In this document: piece by piece, positions 32,150 to 43,000 of the stretch
Numbering within the stretch: the stretch's first letter is position 1
How the letters are laid out: each line of letters begins with the position of its first letter
Assembly (NCBI GenBank): GCA_029204225.1
Contig: MU831852.1
Coordinates: 1 to 64,000 of the forward strand
DNA length: 64,000 nucleotides
From: Diphasiastrum complanatum
Lineage: Eukaryota > Streptophyta > Lycopodiopsida > Lycopodiales > Lycopodiaceae
Direction: 5' to 3'
The notes under the pieces: generated by a model
The model's input: the letters and a program-made list of their open reading frames with translations, nothing else
The model's database searches: none
Told to the model about the DNA's origin: nothing
Program-made: the position numbers and the translations under genes

Positions 32150-32338
32150 TAATTAGTTGTTCTACATGATCAGCGAGAAAATTTTGACATCCTTCAGCAT
32201 CCATCGGGAGATTGTAGCGTCGTCTGCTTTGGGGCTTGCCTCTGCACCTATGACAACATCATACAACTCCTTAGCCATTAGCACAGTTTTCATCTTAAAT
32301 TTTCACAAATGATAGTTGGATCCATCAAGCTTGTCCAT
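32150..32338 (-). pseudogene. Second copia gag N-terminal fragment
   Basis: The minus strand from ATG at 32336-32338 reads MDKLDGSNYHL, stop, then KFKMKTVLMAKELYDVVIGA. This matches the start of UBN2-type copia gag proteins. The stop replaces the conserved Trp. It differs from the gag at 31066, so it is another element. Confidence 0.7.
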
Positions 32339-32955
32339 GATGGGACTATTAAAATTACAGCAAATAAAGATCCTAAAACACTTGAAATGATGAGGGAAAT
32401 AATAGATTATGATCTCATAAGATTAACACAACTTGAACCATCAAAATCCATCAAGAATCTATGCTTGAACCTCACTAAATGGCCCAAATCCTTGAAGAAG
32501 CCTTCACACGTGCTGTACACTAGACCTACATTCAATCCTACAATCATTAGGAATCACAAGAACTCAAACAATTATGAACATAGAGAGCAATTGCACCAAT
32601 ATGAGAGAAAAATCATGAAATGACTTGATTGATTTTGGTGAGATATCATCACCTATATATCCTGATCCATCACGGTTTTGGGCAGGTATGAGTAGCCCTA
32701 AACCTATCCCTAATGCTAATTTTGGTGGATCTTTCATCCCTACCAAGTTAGGGTTGGAATCTTGGAGATCTCTCAACAATGTAAAAATTACCAAAAATAG
32801 CTCCTACTTTTTCTCTCTTGTATCTAAGCATGATTTGGACTCATTCCAAAGGTTCTATCACTTAGGTCTACTTGAGAATATCACACGGTTCCAACCTCAG
32901 AAGTTCATGGAAGACCCTTTCCTACTTCTAAGTAAATAAAATGGGAAAGTGAGAA
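32339..32955 (+). other. Unassigned DNA upstream of gypsy gag
   Basis: Two short + strand open frames (ending 32623 and 32939) precede the gag frame. Neither has a motif I recognise. They may be degraded gag N-terminus. Confidence 0.3.
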
Positions 32956-33324
32956 ATGGTACGAGATTACATTGAATGGGTTAAACGCCTTAGATCTGAG
33001 TGTGTACCCGAGCTGATTAACGAAGATGTCTTGATTTTGTGGTTTTTGGCAGATCTACCTAAAAGGATCAGACGCAAGTTGAAACACCATAATGTTTATG
33101 CAGCTTTGCAAAATGCTATGGATGATGCGATACGAGAGGAGGAGGACGATTCAGATGATGAGCCGAATATTGGTTTGTTGTCTTATACAGCAGGACAAAC
33201 CACTATGACATCCACTACTATCGCATCAACGAATATCAACGCTACTGCAGAAATGATGCTCAACGAGTTTGAAAAACTTGGGAAGCCAGCAAATATAGAT
33301 GGAAAAGTTGCAGTCACAATTTGA
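32956..33324 (+). pseudogene. Gypsy gag fragment
   Basis: The frame reads MVRDYIEWVKRLRSECVPEL, then WFLADLPKRIRRKLKHHN and an acidic linker. This fits the C-terminal part of a plant gypsy gag domain. It shifts frame at about 33310 into the following zinc-knuckle region. Confidence 0.6.
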
Positions 33325-34106
33325 TGGGAAGATCAAAGCCTTGGAAGATTTCCATGGAAAAGCGAACAAAGAACCTGAGAAGTTTGCTAAGACTTTTTCT
33401 AACATGGAAAAATGTCTGGTATTCCATTTGTACGGGCAATCACACAGTGAACAAATGTCCTCAATTGAAAAAACAAATGGCAATTAATATTTGCCATCTG
33501 TGCAATTCACTTGACCATGAGATTGCTTATTGCCACTTTAATCCTTCGATGATCCAGCAACGATATGCCTAGATGGGATATCGGGAACCCCTTTATGGAA
33601 AGGATCCTTCAGCCAAACCTCGTCAATCTGCTCTTGGGTATCCGGAGCGACTAGCTTTACCTGCTCCACCAACACAACCGTCTCCTCCTGCTAATTTGAT
33701 AGAACCAAAACATTACAGAAGTAACGAGCAATGGAACTACAATAATGATCATGAGGGTGGTCCTTCAGATCAGTATGCTATCTATGCTGCCGCACAACAA
33801 GCATCTAGAAATTGCACCAGAGTGTCGCTTGGATGCTTTACATGTGAAGAAAATCACAGAGTCGTGGAATGTCCAAACAAAAGTAAATTTGTACTATTCT
33901 GTAGAGACTATGGTTATGGGCATTGCTACAAGGAGTGTCCAATAAGACTGAAGTCACCACCGGTTACAACTCCTGTAAATTTGATTACAATCAAGCAAAG
34001 ACCAGCAGTTCAACCTGAACCAAGTATACCCTTGATGGTGGTTACCAGAGCTCAGAAGCAAAAGGAACTTATAGAAGATCCAATACCTACTAGTTCTATA
34101 CCATAA
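33325..34106 (+). pseudogene. Gypsy gag nucleocapsid with zinc knuckles
   Basis: Broken + strand frames hold ICHLCNSLDHEIAYC at about 33490-33535, a knuckle-like spacing. The next frame (33573-34106) has a Pro-rich linker, CFTCEENHRVVEC and CRDYGYGHCYKEC. Three successive Cys/His clusters are unusual for plant gypsy gags. The frame stops before the protease. Confidence 0.65.
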
Positions 34107-34193
34107 ATTAATATACCAACAACATCTGGAGTCTATAAAAATCTCCATGCAGAAAAGAGGAGATATCAGGATATGAGGTAGTGGATTAAACAT

Positions 34194-34874
34194 TTGCAAG
34201 AAGAAGAGGAGCTTGAAGCCGCTAAAGCTGTGACCGAAGTCCATTCTTCACCTATGCAGCCACCGTATAATCTACGAATAGATATTAATACTCAGTTGCA
34301 TCATCATAAAAAACACTTCAAGATGACTAAACCGGAAGCACCGCAAACAAAGTTACTCATGAATATTCTGTCTAGTAAGCTAAATATTACATTGGGAGAA
34401 TTTTTGAAGCTGGTGCCAAAAGCGAAAGAAGCATTAGCGCAAAAGTTAACTCAGATCAAACTAGAAGCCCATCTAGAACTACTTTTTTGTGCTGAATTTG
34501 AAAAATCTAATGAAGTACTTCATGTCAGAGTGGCCTGGGAAAGTGAGCAAACAAACATCACTCTACTGATGCAACATAGACAATTTTCTAAAGAAGCAAC
34601 CGTGATAGATGGAGGTTCAAGAGTTAACTTGCTTTCAACAAAGCTATGTGCAAAGTGGGGCCATACAAAGATTAAGTGTGCGACTTTTGCCATTAAGCTA
34701 GCTGATCAAATGACAGTTTGTCCGCGAGGAATGATTGAAGACATACCTGTCAAAATTGCTGGAGTCCAGTTTGTCATTACTTTTGTAGTAATGGACTTGC
34801 CTGATGCACCAAATGTCTACCGTGTCCTATTAGGACATCCATGGTTACAAGTTGTACAAGTAGTCCATAACTAG
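34194..34874 (+). pseudogene. Gypsy aspartic protease-like domain
   Basis: In a 226-codon open frame the core is TVIDGGSRVNLLSTKLCAKW, with DGG replacing D-S/T-G. IKLADQMTVCPRG and YRVLLGHPWLQ follow, the usual end of the domain. It is related in layout to the minus-strand protease domains at 4.9-8.8 kb. RT does not follow. LTR-like sequence begins within 50 bases, so pol has been deleted. Confidence 0.75.
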
Positions 34875-34894
34875 GGTACTGAAAAAATCACTTT

Positions 34895-35373
34895 TGAGAA
34901 TCGCCTCCTCTCTACTATAAATAGGGGCAAACTCGAGTTCTCCTCATGTTCATATCCTCATTTCAATACAAGCAAATTGGTTCTCTTATGGAATGGATTT
35001 GTGAATGTCCTTGCTCTCTAACCCTTTTCCTCCATCTCTCATGCTTTTGTTGTATTTGCTAAATTGTTGGATCTGAATTTTATTGGAGATTGCTATTTCT
35101 TATGTTTTTTGTGAGAGAGAAAGGGAGAGAGAGAAAGAGTAAGCTATCTTCATTATGGAATGTAGGGTTAATGGATGTAGTGTTAATTGCGTAGTGTTAA
35201 TGCTTAGGGTAATGGATGTTAGAGTTAGATGTGGATCTTCCATTCATGTTGTAATCTAAGATATGCTATCGCTCTCACGGGATTGAATCTCCGTGTGACG
35301 ACTAACTTTATCTCCTTGATGCTTGTTTGCTTGGATCTTGGGTTGAGGCTAGGAAGGAAATAGCCCCATTACA
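34895..35373 (+). mobile_element. Truncated gypsy LTR (3' part), same family as 529-1524
   Basis: Carries a strong TATA box, CTACTATAAATAGGGG (about 34913-34928). Its last 180 bases (35194-35373) resemble 1343-1524. The LTR ends ATTACA at 35373 and joins copia integrase sequence directly. Confidence 0.6.
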
Positions 35374-37250
35374 GGTGGAGAGAATATCTCTATTGAATTC
35401 AAGGAGAATTGCCAGAGCCAAGACATTAAACAGTAGTTTAACACTCCCTATTTACCTCAGTCTAACGGCTTAGCCAAGAGGAAGAATCATACCTTGGTCG
35501 AGTTAGCCAAATGCATGCTGGCACATGCGTCATTGCCTAAGAGCTTCTGGGTTGAAGCTATTTCCACTACAACTTACATCCAGAACAGATGTTTGGCTAA
35601 GGCTCTCTCAAGCAAAACACCCTATGAGGTTTGGACGAGATGTAAGTCTTCATTGAAGAATCTACAAGTATTTGGTTGCATCGCCTGCACGCAGATTCTG
35701 AAGAAGACAAGGAAGAAATTTGACTTTCAAAGTCTAAAGACCATCTTGATCGGTTATACTTCCTACGAAATTACTATAAGTTGTATGACCCTGATACCCA
35801 ACATATTTTATTCAACGGGGATATAGTCTTTATTGAGGATCAATTCATCGACTTCAAAGGCAAAGGTAAAGTTCCATTTGAACATTTGACACCTGCCATC
35901 GACACGATAATTTAAGCCTCAAGCCAGCCAACACAAACTCCAAGGAGATCGAACCGAGTGCACACATAGCCAACAAAGAAAATTTTGAGTCTGTTTGTCT
36001 ATTTATGCAGGAACCGACTTTAGTCGAAGATGCATTTAGCCAATCAAACTCTGATCTCTAGAGAGAAGCAATGTACAAAGAATATTCCTCTCTAATCAAG
36101 AACCAGACATGGTAATTGGTCGAACTACCTATCGGCAATAATCTTATCGATTGCAAATGGGTCTTCAAGATCAAGTATAAAGCTGATGGGAGTATTGACC
36201 AAAGGAAGGCTTGACTAGTAGCCAGAGGATTTTCTTAAATCTCAAACATCGACTACAATGAGACATTCAGTCCAGTAGTCAAACATTCATCGATTTGAGT
36301 CCTCTTATCTTTTACTGTTGTCGATGACCTCAAAGTACATTATGAAGAATCATGTCTGTAAACTACACAAGGTATGGCTTGAAACAATCAGTAAGAGTTT
36401 GGTTTCAGAGGATCAACACATTCCTCATCTAGCATGGCGTCAAACCAAGCACTACTGATTCTAACATTTATTTCAAGTCAGTGCAACATTCCTTCATTAT
36501 CATCACCTTGTATGTCGATGATACATTGCTTTTCAGCAACAAAACGATCAGGTGAAGGATGCTATGAACAGATGTTGTCCTCCGAATTCGACATGACCAA
36601 TTTGGATGAGGCTCACCACTGTCTTGGAATTCAAATCCATCGAGATAGAGAGAGACGACTGATCTACATTACTCAAAAAATGTATCTTCATAATATTTTT
36701 ATCATATATAATGTGATTAATTGCAAAGAAGCTCACTCACCAATGGATCCAGGCCTACGACTGTGGAAGGACCAATGTCCTCAAACAAAGTAGGAAAATG
36801 AGCAAATGAGAGAGTATATGTATCAATCGATACTCGGCTCTCTCATGTATGCAATGGTCTCTGTACAAGACCTGACATCACTTTTGTAGTTAGCTCATTA
36901 AGCCAATTCATGGCTAATCCATGAATCATACATTGGAAGGCTCTTATCAGAGTCATGAGGTATATTCGAGCTACAACGGACCTGTGCATCTGCTATGGAG
37001 AAGTCAACAACGACAATCTCCGTCAGCTATGTGGATATTTAAATGCAAGCCGGAGAGGAGATGTAGATACTCGTAAATCCACATCTGGATTTACATTCTT
37101 CTTCAACGGCGGTCCTATCTCCTGCAATAGTCGTAAGCAAACCTCTATTCCTCTCTCTTCCACAGAAGCAAAATACATTTATTTGTCTGAAAAATTTATT
37201 GTCCCTAGATTTACTCTAGGAGGAGCTTTAGAAATTTGTTTGGTTGAATA
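35374..37250 (+). pseudogene. Degenerate copia pol (integrase, RT, RNase H)
   Basis: Integrase C-terminal motifs: NGLAKRKNHTLVELAKCMLA, then LPKSFWVEAISTTTYIQNR and VFGCIACTQI (35470-35826). RT traces follow, with a CKWVFKIKYKADGSID-like stretch near 36155 and a YVDDTLLFSN-like box near 36515. RNase H traces lie at 36955-37250 (TRKSTSGFTFFFNGG; IPLSSTEAKYI). Many stops and frameshifts are present. Confidence 0.8.
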
Positions 37251-38953
37251 ATATAGCATGATATGGTTGCCAAATGTAGTGCTTAAGTTCCTCTCTCTCA
37301 TAAGATCTTACACCATGGATCCCGACCACACTACCAAGAGATTGTGGTAATTTGCTACCAAGTGTTGTTGAAAATTTCATGATAAGATTGTATTTGGATT
37401 ATACTTACTTCCATTGGACTAAAACAACTGGTACTTCAAAAAATCTCTCAATTATATAGGTATGCAACATAATGAACATACTTGACATCCAAAGGAGCTA
37501 CTACTTCTTATACTCTCAATATACCATAGTAATGTCTCATACGTACTTGTTTACATAGCTTTCATATGAACAATTATAATTTCAACAAATAATTTATTAA
37601 AGCTTGCTATGAGCCAACCAATTTTCTTTTATGGTTATGATGTACTTTCTCTTAGTCGATTTTCATCTGGAATGTTTGGATATACCATAAGCACTACATA
37701 GTGGTTAGGATCCGTAGTAGAGTTTATATGCTTTTAGACTCATTTTTCATACAATTTGGAGATAATGGTTACATGATTGACTACATAAACATAGTATATA
37801 AATTACAAGCTACAAGTGGTGTTGCTTTTGTACTACATCATATTGTCCTAACTTCAGTATCATACTAAGTCTATTTCTTTGTTTTGGTGGGATGGTGACA
37901 TATCAACCAAGAATCTTGGATTCTAGTTTACTTGTGATGGTTTTGTTTACTATAATGCCCTCTAATGGCTAAATCTATTTTGTGTTTTGTGTTAAAGGAT
38001 AAAAAAAGGTACAATCTTGACTTCTTAAGACAAATTATGTAAATCACACACGCGTGTGCACACACACATGCAAATGACACAAAGAGCATAATCTTTGACC
38101 TTGAAGAGTAGGATGCAAATGATCGTGAGTTGCAACCCCATGCAGGTTGTGAACCATAATGCTTCACTATTTGAAGTTACGGACCCTTGTGGTGTATGAA
38201 GGAATGATCAGTGGGAATATGAATTTAATAGAAGATAATTTCTTAACTTTTGGAACTATAATGAAAATCTCTTTCAAGAATGCCTTTTGTACAATTTTAC
38301 AAGTAGGCTATAAAAGTCCATCATCGACTTACATGTCTATAAATATTTTTTTTATCATCGATAAAATTTTTACCCGATTCTATAAACCAACTTGTTATAT
38401 AGAACAATACTCAAACTTTTGACATCACATTTTACAATCATCTTGGGTAAGAGCAAGTACAATTGTTGCTCTTCTTTTACACCAGAGAATGGTCTTTCTA
38501 AAGACCTATATTGGGGTTGGGGTGATTCTATATTCCCTAACAAGTTGGCTGTGACTTCTCATATTATGCTTATCACCAATTAAAGTCATTGGAAAGACCA
38601 TTTCGCCTTGGCATAAAGTCTTTGTAGGGTAGTCTAAATAGCTTAAATGTCATTGAAGGAGACACAACTTTGAAAATGACCCTTACCATCAATGAACTCG
38701 ACTAAAAAGGCTACTACATAAAGGTTTTTGTTGAGGTGGTTGAATGTGGGCTTTAAAATTTTCACTAGTTTGTGGGTGGGATATATATATGGGTGAAAGA
38801 CCCAATAATAATAAGAGTCAAAATGTCCCATTAAGGGCCTCTCTTAATTTTATGCTCTCTGGAGTGATTGGAAGAGACAAACTCCAAGCATCTTTGTGTG
38901 CTCTGGACATGCTTATGTTTTTAAAGCTAGGTACATACATTTTGATGTTTTTT
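37251..38953. other. AT-rich intergenic DNA
   Basis: No coding domain, RNA gene or element end is recognised. The open frames present are short and unsupported. Confidence 0.35.
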
Positions 38954-38969
38954 TGAGTGGCAAAAAATG

Positions 38970-39054
38970 CTTCTTGGTTTCCAAGGGGAGGCTCGAACCT
39001 GGGACCAAAGAAACGTTGGATGCCAAGCTAACCAGTTGAGCCAACCCCGTTGGG
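38970..39054 (-). mobile_element. 85-bp tRNA-derived SINE
   Basis: The minus strand carries an RNA polymerase III A box-like TTGGCTCAACTGG and a B box, GGTTCGAGCC, with tRNA-like spacing. An exact 16-bp direct repeat, TGAGTGGCAAAAAATG, flanks it on both sides (38954-38969 and 39055-39070), showing insertion by target-primed retroposition. The acceptor ends do not pair well, so it is not an intact tRNA gene. It is very short and has no A-tail. Confidence 0.85.
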
Positions 39055-39070
39055 TGAGTGGCAAAAAATG

Positions 39071-39718
39071 GAAAGACATTTCTCACAAACTCTTTTCTTT
39101 AAACATTTAGAAAAAAAGCAAAAAATAGAATTACCAACTTTGCCATTGGGAAATCCCAAATACACTTCCTACTATATATTCTTTGAATTTTATTATTATT
39201 TATAGATATGTTTTTCCTATTAAAACTATGCATATCCTTTCTATTATCATCCAATATTGTACTTAATTTTTTTACAATAAAACTCAATCAAAAGATTTCC
39301 TTTATACTACTCAAAGCAATGGATTATTTAGTAAATATTCTTTCTATAATTTTAACCAATAAACTTTTAAGTTTAAACTTTTTTTATTCAATGAAGAATC
39401 TACTCTAAGCCATTTCGAGTTATTATTTTAGAGACTAAAATGAATTAGAAAGCGGCCGTGAGCAGGCCCGTCACCGTGTGTAGTACGTTTGCTCATAGCT
39501 AGCTACCGGGCATAATTAACGTTTTGGCCCTTCAACTGTCCGCTATGGCTTTGAACATTTGTGTTTTAAGCGAGACACATGTCCGTTATCAGCCCATGTC
39601 CGCTTTTAGCCCAAAGGCCAGTGTGCAAGGCATATTGACATTGAAGAGCTTGAAGCCTTCAAAATGCAGGCCCGACTCCTCCATATCTGCATATTTCCGT
39701 TTTATTAAATTCTCGAAG

Positions 39719-39720
<2 letters not shown>
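39071..39720 (+). promoter_or_regulatory. Probable upstream region of the TMEM205-like gene
   Basis: An AT-rich stretch, then a more balanced region from about 39450, precede the first coding exon. No clear TATA box is seen. The role is inferred only from position. Confidence 0.3.

Positions 39721-39760
<40 letters not shown>
39721..39760. repeat. (GA)20 microsatellite in the presumed 5' UTR
   Basis: Twenty GA units lie 53 bases upstream of the TMEM205-like start codon. GA repeats are common in plant 5' leaders. Confidence 0.95.
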
Positions 39761-39761
<1 letters not shown>

Positions 39762-39813
39762 GAGAAAGGAGCATTGGATCGAGAGAAAGTTGCGAACAGA
39801 AAAAGTTGGAGCG

Positions 39814-40049
39814 ATGTGGATTACTCGATTTGTGGTGGTGTTAGCGTTCTTGGCCTTAGGGTTGGTGGTATCGCCAGCGCCGCTGACTTCGAAATGGAAG
39901 CATGCAAGCGGGCTGTCAGGAGCAACGACCTGGAGCGATGGCTTGGGCGGCAGAGTAGTAGCTCTTAAGTTGGCGTATCTGCTAAGCTTCGCAACAGCAT
40001 GGGGGGCATCTCTGTGGGTCACCTTCATCGGTGGCATTATCATGTTCAG
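39814..40049 (+). CDS. TMEM205: TMEM205-like coding exon 1
   Basis: Starts at ATG (MWITRFVVVLAFLALGLVV). The frame is open further upstream but only with a TTG, so the ATG is chosen. It ends TTCAG|GTTACT (donor 40050-40051), two bases into an Arg codon. It encodes the first hydrophobic segment, an extramembrane WSDGLGG loop and the second hydrophobic segment ending GGIIMF. Confidence 0.87.
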
Positions 40050-43000
40050 GTTACTTTTTCTCAATTTAATGCCTTCTTGAATGCTCAAAGTGTAGATTAT
40101 CTCTGCGCTGCGAGGCATCGATCGTTAGTTGATCTTGCCTTCAAGTTTTTGTGTTTGAGCACGTTATGGCGGAAGCTTCACCAAGATTGAGCTATTCAAA
40201 TGAAAGGATAATTGATGCTATGGCCTGTGACGCTAATTTTAGAGGGATTTATTTTGGCGATTCTTCACAAACTCATGAACTGATAAAGTTTCTCAATCTC
40301 TAGATATGTTGTGTGTTTGTCACCCGGATTACAAGTGGTCCTATGCTCGTTGTGTGATTGTTTGTAATTTGATTCCTATCAGAAGTCCTGATATCCATTT
40401 TTCAGATTAGACGAAAAATTTGCATTTTCACTACTTATAGATCAGTTTCTTCAAAGACAGTTATCTATAGAAAACATTATTTGACTTTTGCTTTGGTGAC
40501 GGGTCCGTGACTAATGATACTGGTGTTTGTTTTATACAAATATACACTTTATTAATATTAGGTAATAGGCCGAGCCTAACTCAAGGCTGTATTATGTCAA
40601 CAGTACAACAGGCAGGTTTGAGCCTGTGCCACAGCAGCTGCAGTTACACTGTTACTCAACTTGAGTCTTGACCTGCTGTTAAGTGTGAGGGGTGCTTGCC
40701 GTTTGTTTGCTTGTTATTCCCTCCCTCTTGACTCTCAACCAATGGACTCTACAGTCTCTAAGGATGGATTCAGGCTGCAGGCATGTTTGTTTGCCCCTTT
40801 GCTTCATCTTTTTTTTCTATTTACCGTTTTGACGTCCTGGCAACTCAAATATCATGCCTTTCATATTTCCAAGGCAAATTGCCTGGTAAATTTTAGTTGG
40901 AACTGATTGGCCCATTTGCCTTAAATTGTCTGTGACAACTATACTCGCTAGGCAATGAACCATGACCAAGAAAACTGCCCTCGTTGTTTTTAAGGCAAAG
41001 AGGAGTGCCACCTATGTGCCGCAGTGGCAACCATGGTTTCAATATAAGGTTCTCAAATATCATTACATTAAATAACAGCAGCAGTTGTACATATGTATGG
41101 TGCATAGTTGCACTGCGTGTTTCTGAAACGCGTTCACACGTTTCTGAGATATGGAATTTTTTTTCAGAAACGTTTTTATTTAATTTTTTTTTTTTTTTTT
41201 GGGTTTTTTTTTGTGCAATATGGGTATCAGGTGAAAGCTCTAATTAAGAGCATAATTACTGTGTAATTTACCGACTGTTTCGGGTGTAGGATGGTCAAGT
41301 TCAGGTGCATTAATCCATGTTGGGTTTTGTCAAGGATAAAAATTCAAAACTAACCTCTAGCCTGTCTGTTACGATCACAGATGGTCCCAAACCTCCCACC
41401 GGGGGGCTACCGCCCCCCGAACCCCCTGAGCATTTATTGAAAACCAGAGCAAATAACAACCAAATAGCTATTGAAAATAAGATCTGTTTGTGACCCATCT
41501 ACTGCACTTCTGAGAGGCAAAACGCTCGTTTGACCATTGATACCCAAAAAAAATTTCAGCCATAAGCTATTTTTCCAAAAAAAAAAAAAAGATTTTTTTT
41601 TTTTTTTGCGATTCTGGGAGGAGAAACGCGTTTCTCAGAAACGCGGTTCCCAAAACGTCTCCTCCCAGAAACGCGATTCTGTGCAACTATGATATGGTGT
41701 TAGAGGCTTGAAAGCATAGTAGGGTTAGTAGGGCTAACCACCCAGCCAATGCACTCTACTCTGATAGAGAATGTCCCTCCTAGCCCAATGTAAGCTTATG
41801 GTATGCTCTGTGCCGTGCCCATTAACACCATTGACGGTTCACTAAACACCTAATTGTTGATGTCAGTACCTAACATAGGACCTTATCCGTCGTTGGGCCC
41901 TATGCTAAAGTTAGACCTTAATGCTTATGGACCAATATTGGGCCTATCTACACCGTGTCGCCCTATACTGTGCTTTCCTGATCGGTTTTGTTAGGGTTTG
42001 TCCTTGGTTACAGGCTCGTAACACTCCCTACCCCTTAAGAATTGTCTTGGTCCCCTAAGATAAAATCTGGAAATAATTTGTGAAGAACCCTACCCCTTTC
42101 CCAAGTGGCATTCTCAACAGGCTGATCCCTCCACTTGACTAAATATTCTTGATATAGGTCTTAGAAAACTGCTTGCTCATACAAGTAATCCAAGACAAGA
42201 TACCTATTGTTGTTAGACAATAGTCATACACATGAAAAAGAACACAAACAACAACGATGAAGCAATGATGATGAGAAGGACTCTAGTCTATGGACTAGGG
42301 TGCACTACATACAAATTCAAATAAATTGAGACTATATTCATATTTTGAGACTTTTTAAGTAAATGAATATTTTAAGACTTCTTAACCAAATTGAATGTAG
42401 ATTCATTGTCTCTAAGTATATATTCTTATCATGTGACAACAACATTAGTTTTAATCTTATTAGTTATACACTTTTAATATTCAATAGATGAAGAGATTTT
42501 CTATTTGAGAACATCAATAGTCTCAAAATAGTTGAATTTGTGTTCTATGCCAAAAAGCAAAAGCAAAACCAAAACCAATCTAAAAGCAACCTAAAAGCAA
42601 ATGCCTAATTAATGTCTCTATATAAGGCAAAAGCACCCAACACCTATCTAGAGAAAATCTTGTGCTCCAAATCAAGCACTAGTAATGTCTCTAAGGCAAA
42701 AGCACCCAACATCTATCTAGAGAAAATCTTGTGCTCCAAATCAAGCACTAGAATCTCGAACTTGAGTCTAATTAAATTCTAACTTGACTTTACTAAATAT
42801 AGGTAAAGGCCCCTAGAATTAGCAAGCAAGCATTGCCTAATAATCCTAATTAATCCTAGATGACAACATTAGGGGTAACAATGTGAACATTAACTCTAAC
42901 ACTCCCCCTTAATGTTTACTTCAAGAAGTATGCATAGCACAAGTATGCATGTATATCCTCCCCATGACACCCATGTAATGAAGATCCTTAATTTTGATGT

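Noticed and set aside
38970-39054. Functional tRNA gene
   Set aside because: A and B boxes are present but acceptor pairing is poor, and the 16-bp target duplication points to a SINE.
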